Assembly: GCA_023433225.1 (NCBI GenBank)
Contig: JAEZDQ010000106.1
Coordinates: 1-10,806, forward strand
Length of the DNA: 10,806 nucleotides
Direction of reading: 5' to 3'
DNA from: Bacteroidota bacterium
GTDB taxonomy: Bacteria > Bacteroidota > Bacteroidia > Flavobacteriales > Weeksellaceae
A program made the position numbers and the translations under genes. The notes under the pieces were generated by a model. It had not been told where the DNA came from. It worked only from the letters and a program-made list of their open reading frames with translations, and did no database searches. The stretch's first letter is position 1. Every line of letters begins with the position of its first letter. Of the stretch, positions 1 through 5,210 are shown piece after piece.

Positions 1-713
1 ACAAAAGTATGCGAATGAACACCAATCTGCATTTTTTCGGGATCGTGTCCGAACTGAACATATTGCTGTTTGTAGAATTCGATCAAAGGTTTGAACTGTT
101 TGGGCATTCCGCCGATGATGGCAAAAATAATCGGTAATCCCAATCTTGCTGCCCGAACCACTGATTCCGGCGTTCCACCAACCGCAATCCAAATCGGTAA
201 TTCCCGTTCCGGACGTGGATAAATCGTTTGATCTACAATTGGAGCGCGGTAATTTCCTTCCCAATTGATGATTTCATTATGATTTAAATGCACCAGCAAT
301 TCCAATTTTTCTTCAAATAGACCATTGTAATCCTTTAAATCATAGCCGAAAAGTGGAAAAGATTCGATGAAACTTCCTCTTCCGGCCATGATTTCAGCAC
401 GTCGATTTGAAACTAAATCAATGGTTGCAAAATCCTGGTAAACTTTGACCGGATCGGTCGAGCTTAAAACGGTTACACCACTTCCCAATTTGATCCGTTT
501 GGTAACGGTTGAAAGTGCTGCCAAAATAATTTCGGGTGAGGAAACCGCATAATCTTCCCTATGGTGTTCGCCCATCGAAATTACATCAATTCCGAGTTCG
601 TCGGCCAATTTTACCTGTTCAACTATTTCGTTTAATTTTTGTCCCGCAGGTTGAAATTTGTTGGTTTGGCGATCAAAAGTCAAATCTCCAAACATTCCGA
701 TTCCTAATTCCAT
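1..713 (-). CDS. LLM class flavin-dependent oxidoreductase (5' part, runs off the window)
   Basis: Reading the minus strand from the ATG at 713-711 gives 237 codons without a stop up to the window edge. The protein begins MELGIGMFGDLTFDRQ and continues with features of the bacterial luciferase-like monooxygenase family: a TIM-barrel start, GEHHR at residues 48-52 followed by a YAVSSPEI stretch, then LGSGVTVLSSTDPVKVYQDFATIDLVS and a MAGRGSF-like phosphate-binding loop, and later PIWIAVGGTPESVVRAA. These enzymes use reduced flavin (usually FMNH2) and oxygen, or coenzyme F420 in some relatives, to oxidise small organic substrates. The substrate cannot be told from sequence. Family members are usually about 330-350 residues, so roughly the last third lies outside the window. 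It is cytoplasmic, with no signal peptide. It is transcribed divergently from the hemerythrin operon. Family assignment is firm; the exact role is unknown. Confidence 0.93.
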   Translation of the reverse strand, partial: MELGIGMFGDLTFDRQTNKFQPAGQKLNEIVEQVKLADELGIDVISMGEHHREDYAVSSPEIILAALSTVTKRIKLGSGVTVLSSTDPVKVYQDFATIDLVSNRRAEIMAGRGSFIESFPLFGYDLKDYNGLFEEKLELLVHLNHNEIINWEGNYRAPIVDQTIYPRPERELPIWIAVGGTPESVVRAARLGLPIIFAIIGGMPKQFKPLIEFYKQQYVQFGHDPEKMQIGVHSHTF

Positions 714-726
714 AATCTAATTTTTA

Positions 727-734
727 CAAATTTA
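727..734 (-). promoter_or_regulatory. Bacteroidota -7 promoter element of the flavin monooxygenase gene
   Basis: On the minus strand this reads TAAATTTG, an exact match to the Bacteroidota primary sigma -7 consensus TAnnTTTG. It lies 13 bases before the ATG at 713, so the leader would be only a few bases long. I see no convincing TTTG -33 element at the usual distance. The call rests on the -7 match and its position. Confidence 0.5.
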
Positions 735-808
735 GCTTATCAAGAATCAACCCGCATTGATGAATGTTAAGTTCATTCCGCATAATCCGCGGTTCGGTTT
801 TTATTTTG

Positions 809-816
809 TAAATTTG
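809..816 (+). promoter_or_regulatory. Bacteroidota -7 promoter element of the hemerythrin/HMA operon
   Basis: TAAATTTG is an exact match to TAnnTTTG and the mirror of the element on the other strand at 727-734. It lies 23 bases before the ATG at 840. Transcription would start near 821-824, which rules out an in-frame TTG at 819 as the start of the first gene and supports the ATG at 840. No clear -33 TTTG is visible. Confidence 0.5.
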
Positions 817-839
817 GTTTGACAGAAAAATCCCATTCA

Positions 840-1178
840 ATGAATACACCCAAATACAATTACGATACGCTCAGCCAAGCGGTCAACAGCTTGGCGGCGA
901 GAGGATACACGACCGATTTCCTCTTGGAAACGGAAAAAGATTGTCTGATTTGTAAAATCAAAGGTGGCGAGGCAAAGGAACTTCCGCCGGAGGAATTTAA
1001 AATCGATGAAGTATACCGCTACGAAGGGATGACAGATCCCGGTGATGAAAGCATTGTTTTCGCGATTTCTTCGCCCGTTCATGGAATCAAAGGAATTGTG
1101 ATTAACAGTTACGGTGCCGACTTCGGTTACCGTTCATCCAAATTGGTCGAACATTTAAGAAAAAGTTTAAAAAATTGA
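840..1178 (+). CDS. Small protein of the family often labelled 'phosphoribosylpyrophosphate synthetase'
   Basis: A 112-residue cytoplasmic protein beginning MNTPKYNYDTLSQAVNSL. It has the layout I recall for a small Bacteroidota family: an ARGYTTDF motif near residues 20-27, a pair of cysteines in DCLICK, PPEEFKIDEVYRYEGMTDPGDESIVFAISS in the middle, then GIKGIVINSYGADFG. Databases often call this family phosphoribosylpyrophosphate synthetase. The protein is about a third of the size of a real PRPP synthetase and shows no PRPP-binding motif, so that name should not be trusted. A longer reading from a TTG at 819 exists, but it would begin at the promoter element, so the ATG at 840 is preferred. 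It is the first gene of a three-gene operon with a hemerythrin and an HMA protein. The stop codon TGA at 1176-1178 overlaps the next start. Function is unknown. Confidence 0.85.
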   Translation: MNTPKYNYDTLSQAVNSLAARGYTTDFLLETEKDCLICKIKGGEAKELPPEEFKIDEVYRYEGMTDPGDESIVFAISSPVHGIKGIVINSYGADFGYRSSKLVEHLRKSLKN

Positions 1179-1642
1179 AACAGCCCATCAAAAGACACCC
1201 GGCCTTACAGCCTTTGAGCCGAGACCATCATTTCGGTTTGTTATTGTGTTGGAAAATCCGTGAAGGGTTTCGGATGAATGTGGAACCCAAGCGCATCAAA
1301 GACTATGCGCAATGGTTCTGGAAAGCGCATTTACAAGTTCATTTCAACGAAGAGGAAGAAGCTTTTGTTTCTATTTTGGGAGAAGATGAACCCTTGATGC
1401 AGCAATTGTATGCGGAACACAAGGAATTGAATACCTTGTTTTCGTTTCCGGATGAGAACTGGGAAAGTACCCTCGGGGAAATCGAAGAAAAGCTCAAGGC
1501 GCACATCCGTTTTGAGGAACGTGTTTTGTTCCAAAAAATTCAATCGGTAGCTACTGAGGAACAACTCAAAAAAGTGGAAGAACACCATGAGAATGATTTT
1601 GATGACAATTGGGCAGACGAATTCTGGTTAAAAGATAAATAA
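1175..1642 (+). CDS. Hemerythrin HHE cation-binding domain protein
   Basis: A 155-residue soluble protein made almost wholly of one four-helix hemerythrin-like domain. The expected di-iron ligands are in order: H18 (in RDHHFGLLL), H56 and E60 (HFNEE), H82 (AEHKEL), and H110 and E114 (HIRFEE). H137/H138 near the C-terminus are further candidates. Proteins of this type bind two irons and sense or handle oxygen, NO or iron; which applies here is inference. The start is a TTG at 1175 that shares four bases (TTGA) with the stop of the preceding gene, implying translational coupling. The next ATG, at 1274, would remove the first helix and H18, so the TTG start is strongly preferred. The stop is one base before the HMA gene. 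Confidence 0.93.
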   Translation: MKQPIKRHPALQPLSRDHHFGLLLCWKIREGFRMNVEPKRIKDYAQWFWKAHLQVHFNEEEEAFVSILGEDEPLMQQLYAEHKELNTLFSFPDENWESTLGEIEEKLKAHIRFEERVLFQKIQSVATEEQLKKVEEHHENDFDDNWADEFWLKDK

Positions 1643-1643
1643 T

Positions 1644-1850
1644 ATGAAAACATTCAAATTCAAAACAAACATCAATTGCAATGGCTGCGTCGCGGGCGTA
1701 ACGCCGTTTTTAAATAAAGTGGAGGGAATCGACTGGAAAGTCGAAATTGAAAATCCCGACAAGATTCTTACGGTTGAAACCCAAAACGCGCAAGAAGAAG
1801 AAATCGTGAAAGCGGTCAGAAAAGCAGGATTTGAGATTGAAACGGTCTGA
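1644..1850 (+). CDS. Single-domain heavy-metal-associated (HMA) protein
   Basis: A 68-residue protein with the ferredoxin-like HMA fold of copper chaperones and CPx-ATPase N-termini. It starts MKTFKFKTNINC and carries the metal-binding pair C12-N-G-C15 on the loop before the first helix, then a second beta-alpha-beta unit ending KAVRKAGFEIETV. These domains bind Cu(I) or other soft metals through the two cysteines and pass them to a partner. The usual MxCxxC context is NINCNGC here, so the residue two before the first Cys is I rather than M. It starts one base after the hemerythrin stop and closes the operon. No copper ATPase is visible in the window, so its partner is unknown. I see no hairpin terminator after it. 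Confidence 0.9.
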   Translation: MKTFKFKTNINCNGCVAGVTPFLNKVEGIDWKVEIENPDKILTVETQNAQEEEIVKAVRKAGFEIETV

Positions 1851-1912
1851 TTTTTTCAAAGGGTCTGTAACAAAAAGTTCAATATCCATACTAATCCTTT
1901 AAAATTGATTCA

Positions 1913-2674
1913 ATGAAAAAAATCGTATTTGCATTTTCTTTTTTAGCCTCAATCGTTTGGTTAAATGCGCAGGACAAACCTCAATATTTAGAGATTGATT
2001 ATAAAATGGAAATGAAGTTTGATGTCGAACAAATTCTGGCCGGTGTTCCCGCCCAATGGAAAGCGCAGGTAGAGGAACCGTTGAGACAGGAAATCAAAAA
2101 AGGGATTTTTGTCGATTACAAATTGAAGACCAACGGCACGGAATCCGAATACAAAATGCAGGAGAAAATCAACAACGACCAATCACCGGCAGGAATCATC
2201 CTTTCACAGATAACCGCGATGGACAAAGAACCTTTGTACAAAGACATCAAAGCGGGTTATTACCTGAAGCCTTATGATATAGGCAAGGCGTATCTGATGA
2301 AAGACAGCCTGCAGAATATCCAATGGAAAATCACCAAAGAAAAAGTTCAGATTGCGGGTTTGGATACCTATAAAGCTACCGGCGTAATGAACGATTCTAT
2401 TCCGGTAACCGCTTGGTACACCCCAAAAATAAATATCAAAGACGGGCCGGACCGATTTTCTGGCTTACCGGGATTGATTCTGAAAACCGAATTCGAAATG
2501 AATGGCGCAGGCATCATCATTACCGCAACTAATATTTCAGTCCGGGATGAAGAGATAACCATCAATAAACCCTCTAAGGGCAAAGAGATTTCGGAAAAGG
2601 AATTTTATGAAGAAATGAGAAAATTACAGGAACAAGCCAAAGAAATGTATGGCGGAGGAGTCGATACGGATTAA
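1913..2674 (+). CDS. GLPGLI family secreted protein, copy 1
   Basis: A 253-residue protein with a Sec signal peptide (K2 K3, hydrophobic core 4-17, probable cleavage after A19 in LNA-QD). The signature SGLPGLIL, with GLPGLI at about residues 184-189, defines the GLPGLI family (TIGR01200), common in Flavobacteriia and of unknown function. The conserved surroundings are also present: EKINND near residue 85, WKITKEK near 140, TAWYTPKI before DGPDRFSGLPGLIL. The C-terminal tail is charged and ends MYGGGVDTD, exactly as in the next gene. It is probably periplasmic or surface-associated; no lipobox or type IX sorting domain is visible. It sits 62 bases after the HMA gene and has its own terminator. 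TAAAATTG at 1900-1907 is a 7/8 match to the -7 consensus, too weak to list alone. Confidence 0.93.
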   Translation: MKKIVFAFSFLASIVWLNAQDKPQYLEIDYKMEMKFDVEQILAGVPAQWKAQVEEPLRQEIKKGIFVDYKLKTNGTESEYKMQEKINNDQSPAGIILSQITAMDKEPLYKDIKAGYYLKPYDIGKAYLMKDSLQNIQWKITKEKVQIAGLDTYKATGVMNDSIPVTAWYTPKINIKDGPDRFSGLPGLILKTEFEMNGAGIIITATNISVRDEEITINKPSKGKEISEKEFYEEMRKLQEQAKEMYGGGVDTD

Positions 2675-2725
2675 TTTTCTACTTAAAAATAATTACAAAG
2701 CTGTCTGGTAAAGGCAGCTTTTTTG
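2645..2725 (+). repeat. Direct repeat, copy 1 (shared GLPGLI 3' end plus terminator)
   Basis: This 81-base segment is identical to 3557-3636 except for one extra A in an A-run (five A against four). It covers the last nine codons (MYGGGVDTD) and stop of the first GLPGLI gene, a 22-base spacer, and the whole hairpin terminator. Identity stops abruptly on the left at the ATG codon and on the right after the T-run. The two genes are otherwise well diverged. Confidence 0.95.
2697..2724 (+). terminator. Rho-independent terminator of GLPGLI copy 1
   Basis: AAAGCTGTCT (2697-2706) pairs with AGGCAGCTTT (2712-2721) as a 10-bp stem with one G-U pair and loop GGTAA. The T-run extends to 2724. It lies 22 bases after the stop codon and is duplicated after the second GLPGLI gene. 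Confidence 0.9.
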
Positions 2726-2765
2726 CTTTCAGTAATTTGTGCTTTACAGCGTTAAATTTTTCCTA

Positions 2766-2785
2766 AATTCAAATCTATTTGAATT
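2766..2785. repeat. Perfect inverted repeat over the -33 region of GLPGLI copy 2
   Basis: AATTCAAAT (2766-2774) and ATTTGAATT (2777-2785) are exact reverse complements separated by CT. The right arm contains TTTG (2778-2781), the probable -33 element of the downstream promoter, so a protein binding here could block or recruit polymerase. It is AT-rich, and no known operator consensus is recognised. Confidence 0.7.
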
Positions 2786-2811
2786 CCAAATGGAAATAAG
2801 GTTTATGTTTG
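2778..2811 (+). promoter_or_regulatory. Promoter of GLPGLI copy 2 (-33 TTTG, -7 TATGTTTG)
   Basis: TATGTTTG at 2804-2811 is an exact match to TAnnTTTG. TTTG at 2778-2781 lies 22 bases upstream, within the usual range for the Bacteroidota -33 element. The start codon is at 2828, giving a leader of about 10 bases. The promoter lies after the copy 1 terminator, so the second GLPGLI gene is probably a separate transcription unit. Both elements fall inside perfect palindromes. Confidence 0.65.
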
Positions 2812-2824
2812 GTTTAAACATAAA
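2802..2824. repeat. Perfect inverted repeat over the -7 element and start site of GLPGLI copy 2
   Basis: TTTATGTTT (2802-2810) and AAACATAAA (2816-2824) are exact reverse complements around the 5-base centre GGTTT. The left arm holds most of the -7 element and the right arm would cover the transcription start. It ends three bases before the ATG. This position suits an operator; an RNA hairpin is less likely because the left arm should lie upstream of the transcript. Confidence 0.7.
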
Positions 2825-2827
2825 AAC

Positions 2828-3586
2828 ATGAAAAGAATATTGACATTAATTGTTTGCGGCTTTTGCCTGACAGGTTTTACCCAAGAAAGGCTCGTAGTGG
2901 AATATGAATCCATAATGGAGTTTGACATGGCGTTTTTTGAATCAAAGATTAGTGAAACTTCAGGTGGTAATACGAAGGAAATTGTCAATGCTTTTAAGGA
3001 TGAAATGAAAAAGTCCAAATATTATTTATTGCAGCTTACTCCCGACGAGTCTGAATTTACGTATGTTGAAAAAATAAACAATGACCAACCTCAAGAGGGT
3101 CGTGTCCGTGTGGAAATGGGTGCTCGTGGTATATTTTATAAAAATTTAAAAGACGGGATTACCGCTGAAACAGTAAATTATCCAAAAGAATACATTCTCA
3201 GGGATTCCATTCGGCAATACGATTGGAAAATCACGCGTGAATCCAAAGAAATTCTCGGCTATGAAGTCCGCAAAGCGGAAGCTGTTGTAGATAGCACCAC
3301 AGCGTTGACAGCATGGTACGCGCCGAAATTGGTTTACAAAAACGGCCCGGCAGAATTCGGCAGCCTTCCAGGGTTGATTCTGCAATTAGAAGAAACCAAA
3401 GACAGCGAAGATGAAAAGGCAACACAAATTTATACCGCCATTTCCTTAAAAATAGTGGACGAGAAAAAACCCATTCAGTTTCCGAAAAAAGGGACCATCA
3501 TTTCAAAAAAGGACTACCAATCCATCATGGATGCAGAAATGAAAAAAATGCAGGATATGTATGGCGGAGGAGTCGATACGGATTAA
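2828..3586 (+). CDS. GLPGLI family secreted protein, copy 2 (paralogue of copy 1)
   Basis: A 252-residue exported protein with a short signal peptide (K2 R3, hydrophobic core 4-17, likely cleavage near T18/Q19). It aligns with copy 1 along its length: YVEKINNDQ, WKITRESKEILGYEVRKA, LTAWYAPKLVYKNGP, then EFGSLPGLILQLEE. The name motif is changed to SLPGLI (about residues 179-184), with Ser replacing the first Gly. The C-terminal nine residues MYGGGVDTD are identical to copy 1, also at DNA level. Outside that tail the two proteins are clearly diverged, so the tandem duplication looks old. It has its own promoter with palindromes upstream and its own terminator. Function is unknown, as for the family; a role in the cell envelope is only suggested by export. 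Confidence 0.92.
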   Translation: MKRILTLIVCGFCLTGFTQERLVVEYESIMEFDMAFFESKISETSGGNTKEIVNAFKDEMKKSKYYLLQLTPDESEFTYVEKINNDQPQEGRVRVEMGARGIFYKNLKDGITAETVNYPKEYILRDSIRQYDWKITRESKEILGYEVRKAEAVVDSTTALTAWYAPKLVYKNGPAEFGSLPGLILQLEETKDSEDEKATQIYTAISLKIVDEKKPIQFPKKGTIISKKDYQSIMDAEMKKMQDMYGGGVDTD

Positions 3587-3636
3587 TTTTCTACTTAAAA
3601 TAATTACAAAGCTGTCTGGTAAAGGCAGCTTTTTTG
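3557..3636 (+). repeat. Direct repeat, copy 2 (shared GLPGLI 3' end plus terminator)
   Basis: This is the 80-base partner of 2645-2725, differing by a single-base indel in the A-run. It contains the last nine codons and stop of the second GLPGLI gene and its terminator. The two copies are 912 bases apart start to start. Confidence 0.95.
3608..3635 (+). terminator. Rho-independent terminator of GLPGLI copy 2
   Basis: It has the same 10-bp stem (one G-U pair), GGTAA loop and T-run as the terminator at 2697-2724. It ends three bases before the -7 element of the next gene. Confidence 0.9.
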
Positions 3637-3638
3637 TA

Positions 3639-3646
3639 TATATTTG
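3639..3646 (+). promoter_or_regulatory. Bacteroidota -7 promoter element of the metallo-beta-lactamase-fold gene
   Basis: TATATTTG is an exact match to TAnnTTTG, 34 bases before the ATG at 3681. Any -33 element would fall within the GLPGLI terminator hairpin; only a poor candidate (TCTG at 3615-3618) is seen there. Confidence 0.45.
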
Positions 3647-3680
3647 ATTCTATTCATCCCTTCAATAAAAGACAAAATAT

Positions 3681-4373
3681 ATGACAAACTTCTACAAACA
3701 AATCCTCTTGGTCACCACTCTCATTTGCCTATATGATTTCGGATTCAGCCAAACCAACGAAATTAAAATTAAATTCATCGGGAACTGCGGCCTTTATTTG
3801 ACGGACGGAGCATCCCATATATACGTGGACTTTCCTTACAAGTCGGGTGCCCATAAGTACATGGAATATGATGATTCGGAAATTGACAGCATCCAAGATA
3901 ACGCCGTTTTCATTTTCACCCACAGGCATTCCGACCATTATTCCAAGAAATTATTGAAAAAACTGGATGGACAGAAATTCGATCCTTGGAATGTAGATGA
4001 ACTGGAAAACCTGAATGAATTCATTTCAGGGTTTGATATCGAGTCCTTTAAGACAACTCATAAAGTTTACGGAATCTCATTCAAGCATTTTTCATTTCTG
4101 ATTACTTGGCACGGAAAGAAAATCTACATTTCAGGCGATACCGGAGATTTGGAACACCTCCGCAACATCAAAGACATCGACTGGGCTTTTGTAAACCCTT
4201 GGCTCTATATGAACGCTAACACTGAAGGATTGACCATTGACGCGGAAAATTTCGGCATGTATCATTTATACCCAAATCAGGAGATTACCGGTGAAATCCC
4301 ATCTAATTTGCTCATACTTAAAAACCAAGGTGAAATTATTCGAATTCCTTATGAAAAAACTGAATATCGATAA
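3681..4373 (+). CDS. Secreted metallo-beta-lactamase-fold hydrolase
   Basis: A 230-residue protein with a signal peptide (hydrophobic core about 7-22, probable cleavage near S23/Q24). The mature part has the metallo-beta-lactamase fold of the UlaG-like/'beta-lactamase superfamily' group: an early IKFIGNCGLYL strand pair, a D50 at the end of a strand, the metal motif H81-R-H83-S-D85-H86 (HxHxDH), a probable third ligand at H127, D153 in GDTGD, and H195 in YHLYP. The metal site therefore looks complete. The substrate cannot be inferred: the superfamily covers phosphodiesterases, lactonases, nucleases and others, and nothing points to antibiotic resistance. Export to the periplasm is inferred from the signal peptide. 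It is a single-gene unit between two terminator- or promoter-bearing gaps. Confidence 0.87.
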   Translation: MTNFYKQILLVTTLICLYDFGFSQTNEIKIKFIGNCGLYLTDGASHIYVDFPYKSGAHKYMEYDDSEIDSIQDNAVFIFTHRHSDHYSKKLLKKLDGQKFDPWNVDELENLNEFISGFDIESFKTTHKVYGISFKHFSFLITWHGKKIYISGDTGDLEHLRNIKDIDWAFVNPWLYMNANTEGLTIDAENFGMYHLYPNQEITGEIPSNLLILKNQGEIIRIPYEKTEYR

Positions 4374-4509
4374 TCTTTATATCCGTTCATAGTCCCTCAT
4401 TCAACCTTTCCGTTTTGAGTCATTAAATAAAATGTTAAAGCTTTTGGTATTGTTTTTGTTTTAATAACGAAGGAAATTCAAACAGTATTAACTTTTAAAA
4501 ACGAATATT
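4374..4509 (+). other. Intergenic region before the YtxH gene
   Basis: 136 AT-rich bases without a gene. I see no hairpin terminator after the hydrolase gene. The best promoter candidate is TAACTTTT at 4489-4496, a 7/8 match to TAnnTTTG 13 bases before the ATG, without a -33 TTTG at the right distance. It is too weak to call as a promoter. Confidence 0.4.
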
Positions 4510-4830
4510 ATGGCATGTAGAAATGGATCATGTAATTGGTTAGGCGGGCTCTTGTTCGGAGCAATAGCAGGCGCAGTAGCCGGAGTACTCTTGGCTCCAC
4601 AATCCGGAAAAGATACCCGGGGAAAATTGAAGGAAGAAGCCAAGCGTTTGAAAGAAGAATTGGACAAATATTCCTCTGATTTCAGTGAGAAAGCTTCTCA
4701 AATCAAAAAAGATATTGAGAAAAGGCTCCATGATATCAAAGGTAAATTGCAAGAAAATGTGGAGGAGGTGAAAACCAATGCTGCAAAAGCACAAGATGAT
4801 TTAAGCAATAAAAACAAAGGGGCCTTATAA
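4510..4830 (+). CDS. YtxH domain-containing protein
   Basis: A 106-residue protein with the YtxH signature at its N-terminus: a glycine/alanine-rich membrane helix at about residues 11-29 followed by LLAPQSGKDTRGKLKEE. The rest (35-106) is highly charged and predicted to be one long amphipathic, coiled-coil-like helix, similar to LEA-like stress proteins. YtxH proteins are small membrane-anchored proteins, usually stress- or stationary-phase-associated, with no known enzymatic activity. Cysteines C3 and C8 before the helix are unusual for such a short tail. It has its own terminator, whose hairpin begins inside the last codons. In other flavobacteria such genes often lie beside a holin-like membrane protein and a small hypothetical; only the small hypothetical is here. 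Confidence 0.9.
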   Translation: MACRNGSCNWLGGLLFGAIAGAVAGVLLAPQSGKDTRGKLKEEAKRLKEELDKYSSDFSEKASQIKKDIEKRLHDIKGKLQENVEEVKTNAAKAQDDLSNKNKGAL

Positions 4831-4843
4831 GTCCCTTTTTTTT
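4816..4843 (+). terminator. Rho-independent terminator overlapping the end of the YtxH gene
   Basis: AAAGGG (4816-4821) pairs with CCCTTT (4833-4838), and a self-complementary CTTATAAG lies in the 11-base loop. A run of eight T ends at 4843. The left arm and the loop contain the last four codons and the stop TAA, so the terminator is partly coding. The stem is short, but the T-run is strong. Confidence 0.75.
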
Positions 4844-4889
4844 AATTTGATTCCGAAAAGGAGTCTTTTACAAATCATATTCAAAGCTT

Positions 4890-5210
4890 ATGAAACTCAA
4901 AGACATCAATTCCTTAGCGCAATTAAGATCAGCCAAAGCCGAACTCAAACTCAAAATGAAACGCACTGACGAAAAGGCAAAAAACAGTTTCGTCTATTCA
5001 ACGATTAATAAGCTCTTCGGAAGTAAATCCGATTCCGCTCCCCATTCCGCCGTTTTGGATTCCGGGACTTTCGATGCCATCCAATTCCTTGGCAGCCAGA
5101 ACAAGTCCGGATTGGCCAAACCAATATTATCTACAATAGTAGCCATTGCAGTGCCGATATTGGCGCGCTTTGCAGTAAAATGGCTCAAAAAGAAACTCAA
5201 TATTTCTTAA
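4890..5210 (+). CDS. Small membrane protein of unknown function
   Basis: A 106-residue protein that I do not recognise by name. Residues 1-32 are charged and probably helical (MKLKDINSLAQLRSAKAELKL...), like the N-terminus of small hypotheticals found next to YtxH genes in flavobacteria. The middle (45-77) is Ser/Gly-rich and probably loose. Residues 78-98 are hydrophobic enough for one membrane helix, followed by a basic tail KWLKKKLNIS, which suggests a cytoplasmic C-terminus. The ATG at 4890 is the first start after the YtxH terminator. The stop TAA at 5208-5210 shares its last A with the next ATG, so it is probably cotranslated with the SemiSWEET gene. Codon use and composition look like the neighbours, supporting a real gene. 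Confidence 0.75.
   Translation: MKLKDINSLAQLRSAKAELKLKMKRTDEKAKNSFVYSTINKLFGSKSDSAPHSAVLDSGTFDAIQFLGSQNKSGLAKPILSTIVAIAVPILARFAVKWLKKKLNIS

Noticed and set aside
762..778. Short inverted repeat GAATG-7-CATTC between the divergent promoters
   Set aside because: Five-base arms with a seven-base gap in AT-rich DNA are expected by chance, and it does not overlap either -7 element.
819..839. Upstream TTG start (MTEKSHS) for the first gene of the hemerythrin operon
   Set aside because: It directly follows the -7 element at 809-816, so it would lie upstream of the expected transcript start. The ATG at 840 is a normal start for the family.
840..1178. A true phosphoribosylpyrophosphate synthetase
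   Set aside because: The protein has 112 residues against about 310 for the enzyme, and no PRPP-binding loop is present; the name is a carried-over database label.
3681..4373. Reading the metallo-beta-lactamase-fold gene as an antibiotic resistance gene
   Set aside because: The HxHxDH motif is shared by the whole superfamily. The sequence resembles UlaG-like hydrolases rather than class B beta-lactamases, and there is no resistance context.
4856..4869. Small hairpin AAAAG-GAGT-CTTTT before the unrecognised membrane protein gene
   Set aside because: The 5-bp stem is mostly A-T with no T-run following, and a much better terminator lies just upstream at 4816-4843.
5180..5209. Earlier ATG for the SemiSWEET gene
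   Set aside because: It would overlap the preceding gene by 31 bases and add a polar stretch not seen in the family. The ATG at 5210 overlaps the stop by one base and gives the usual length.
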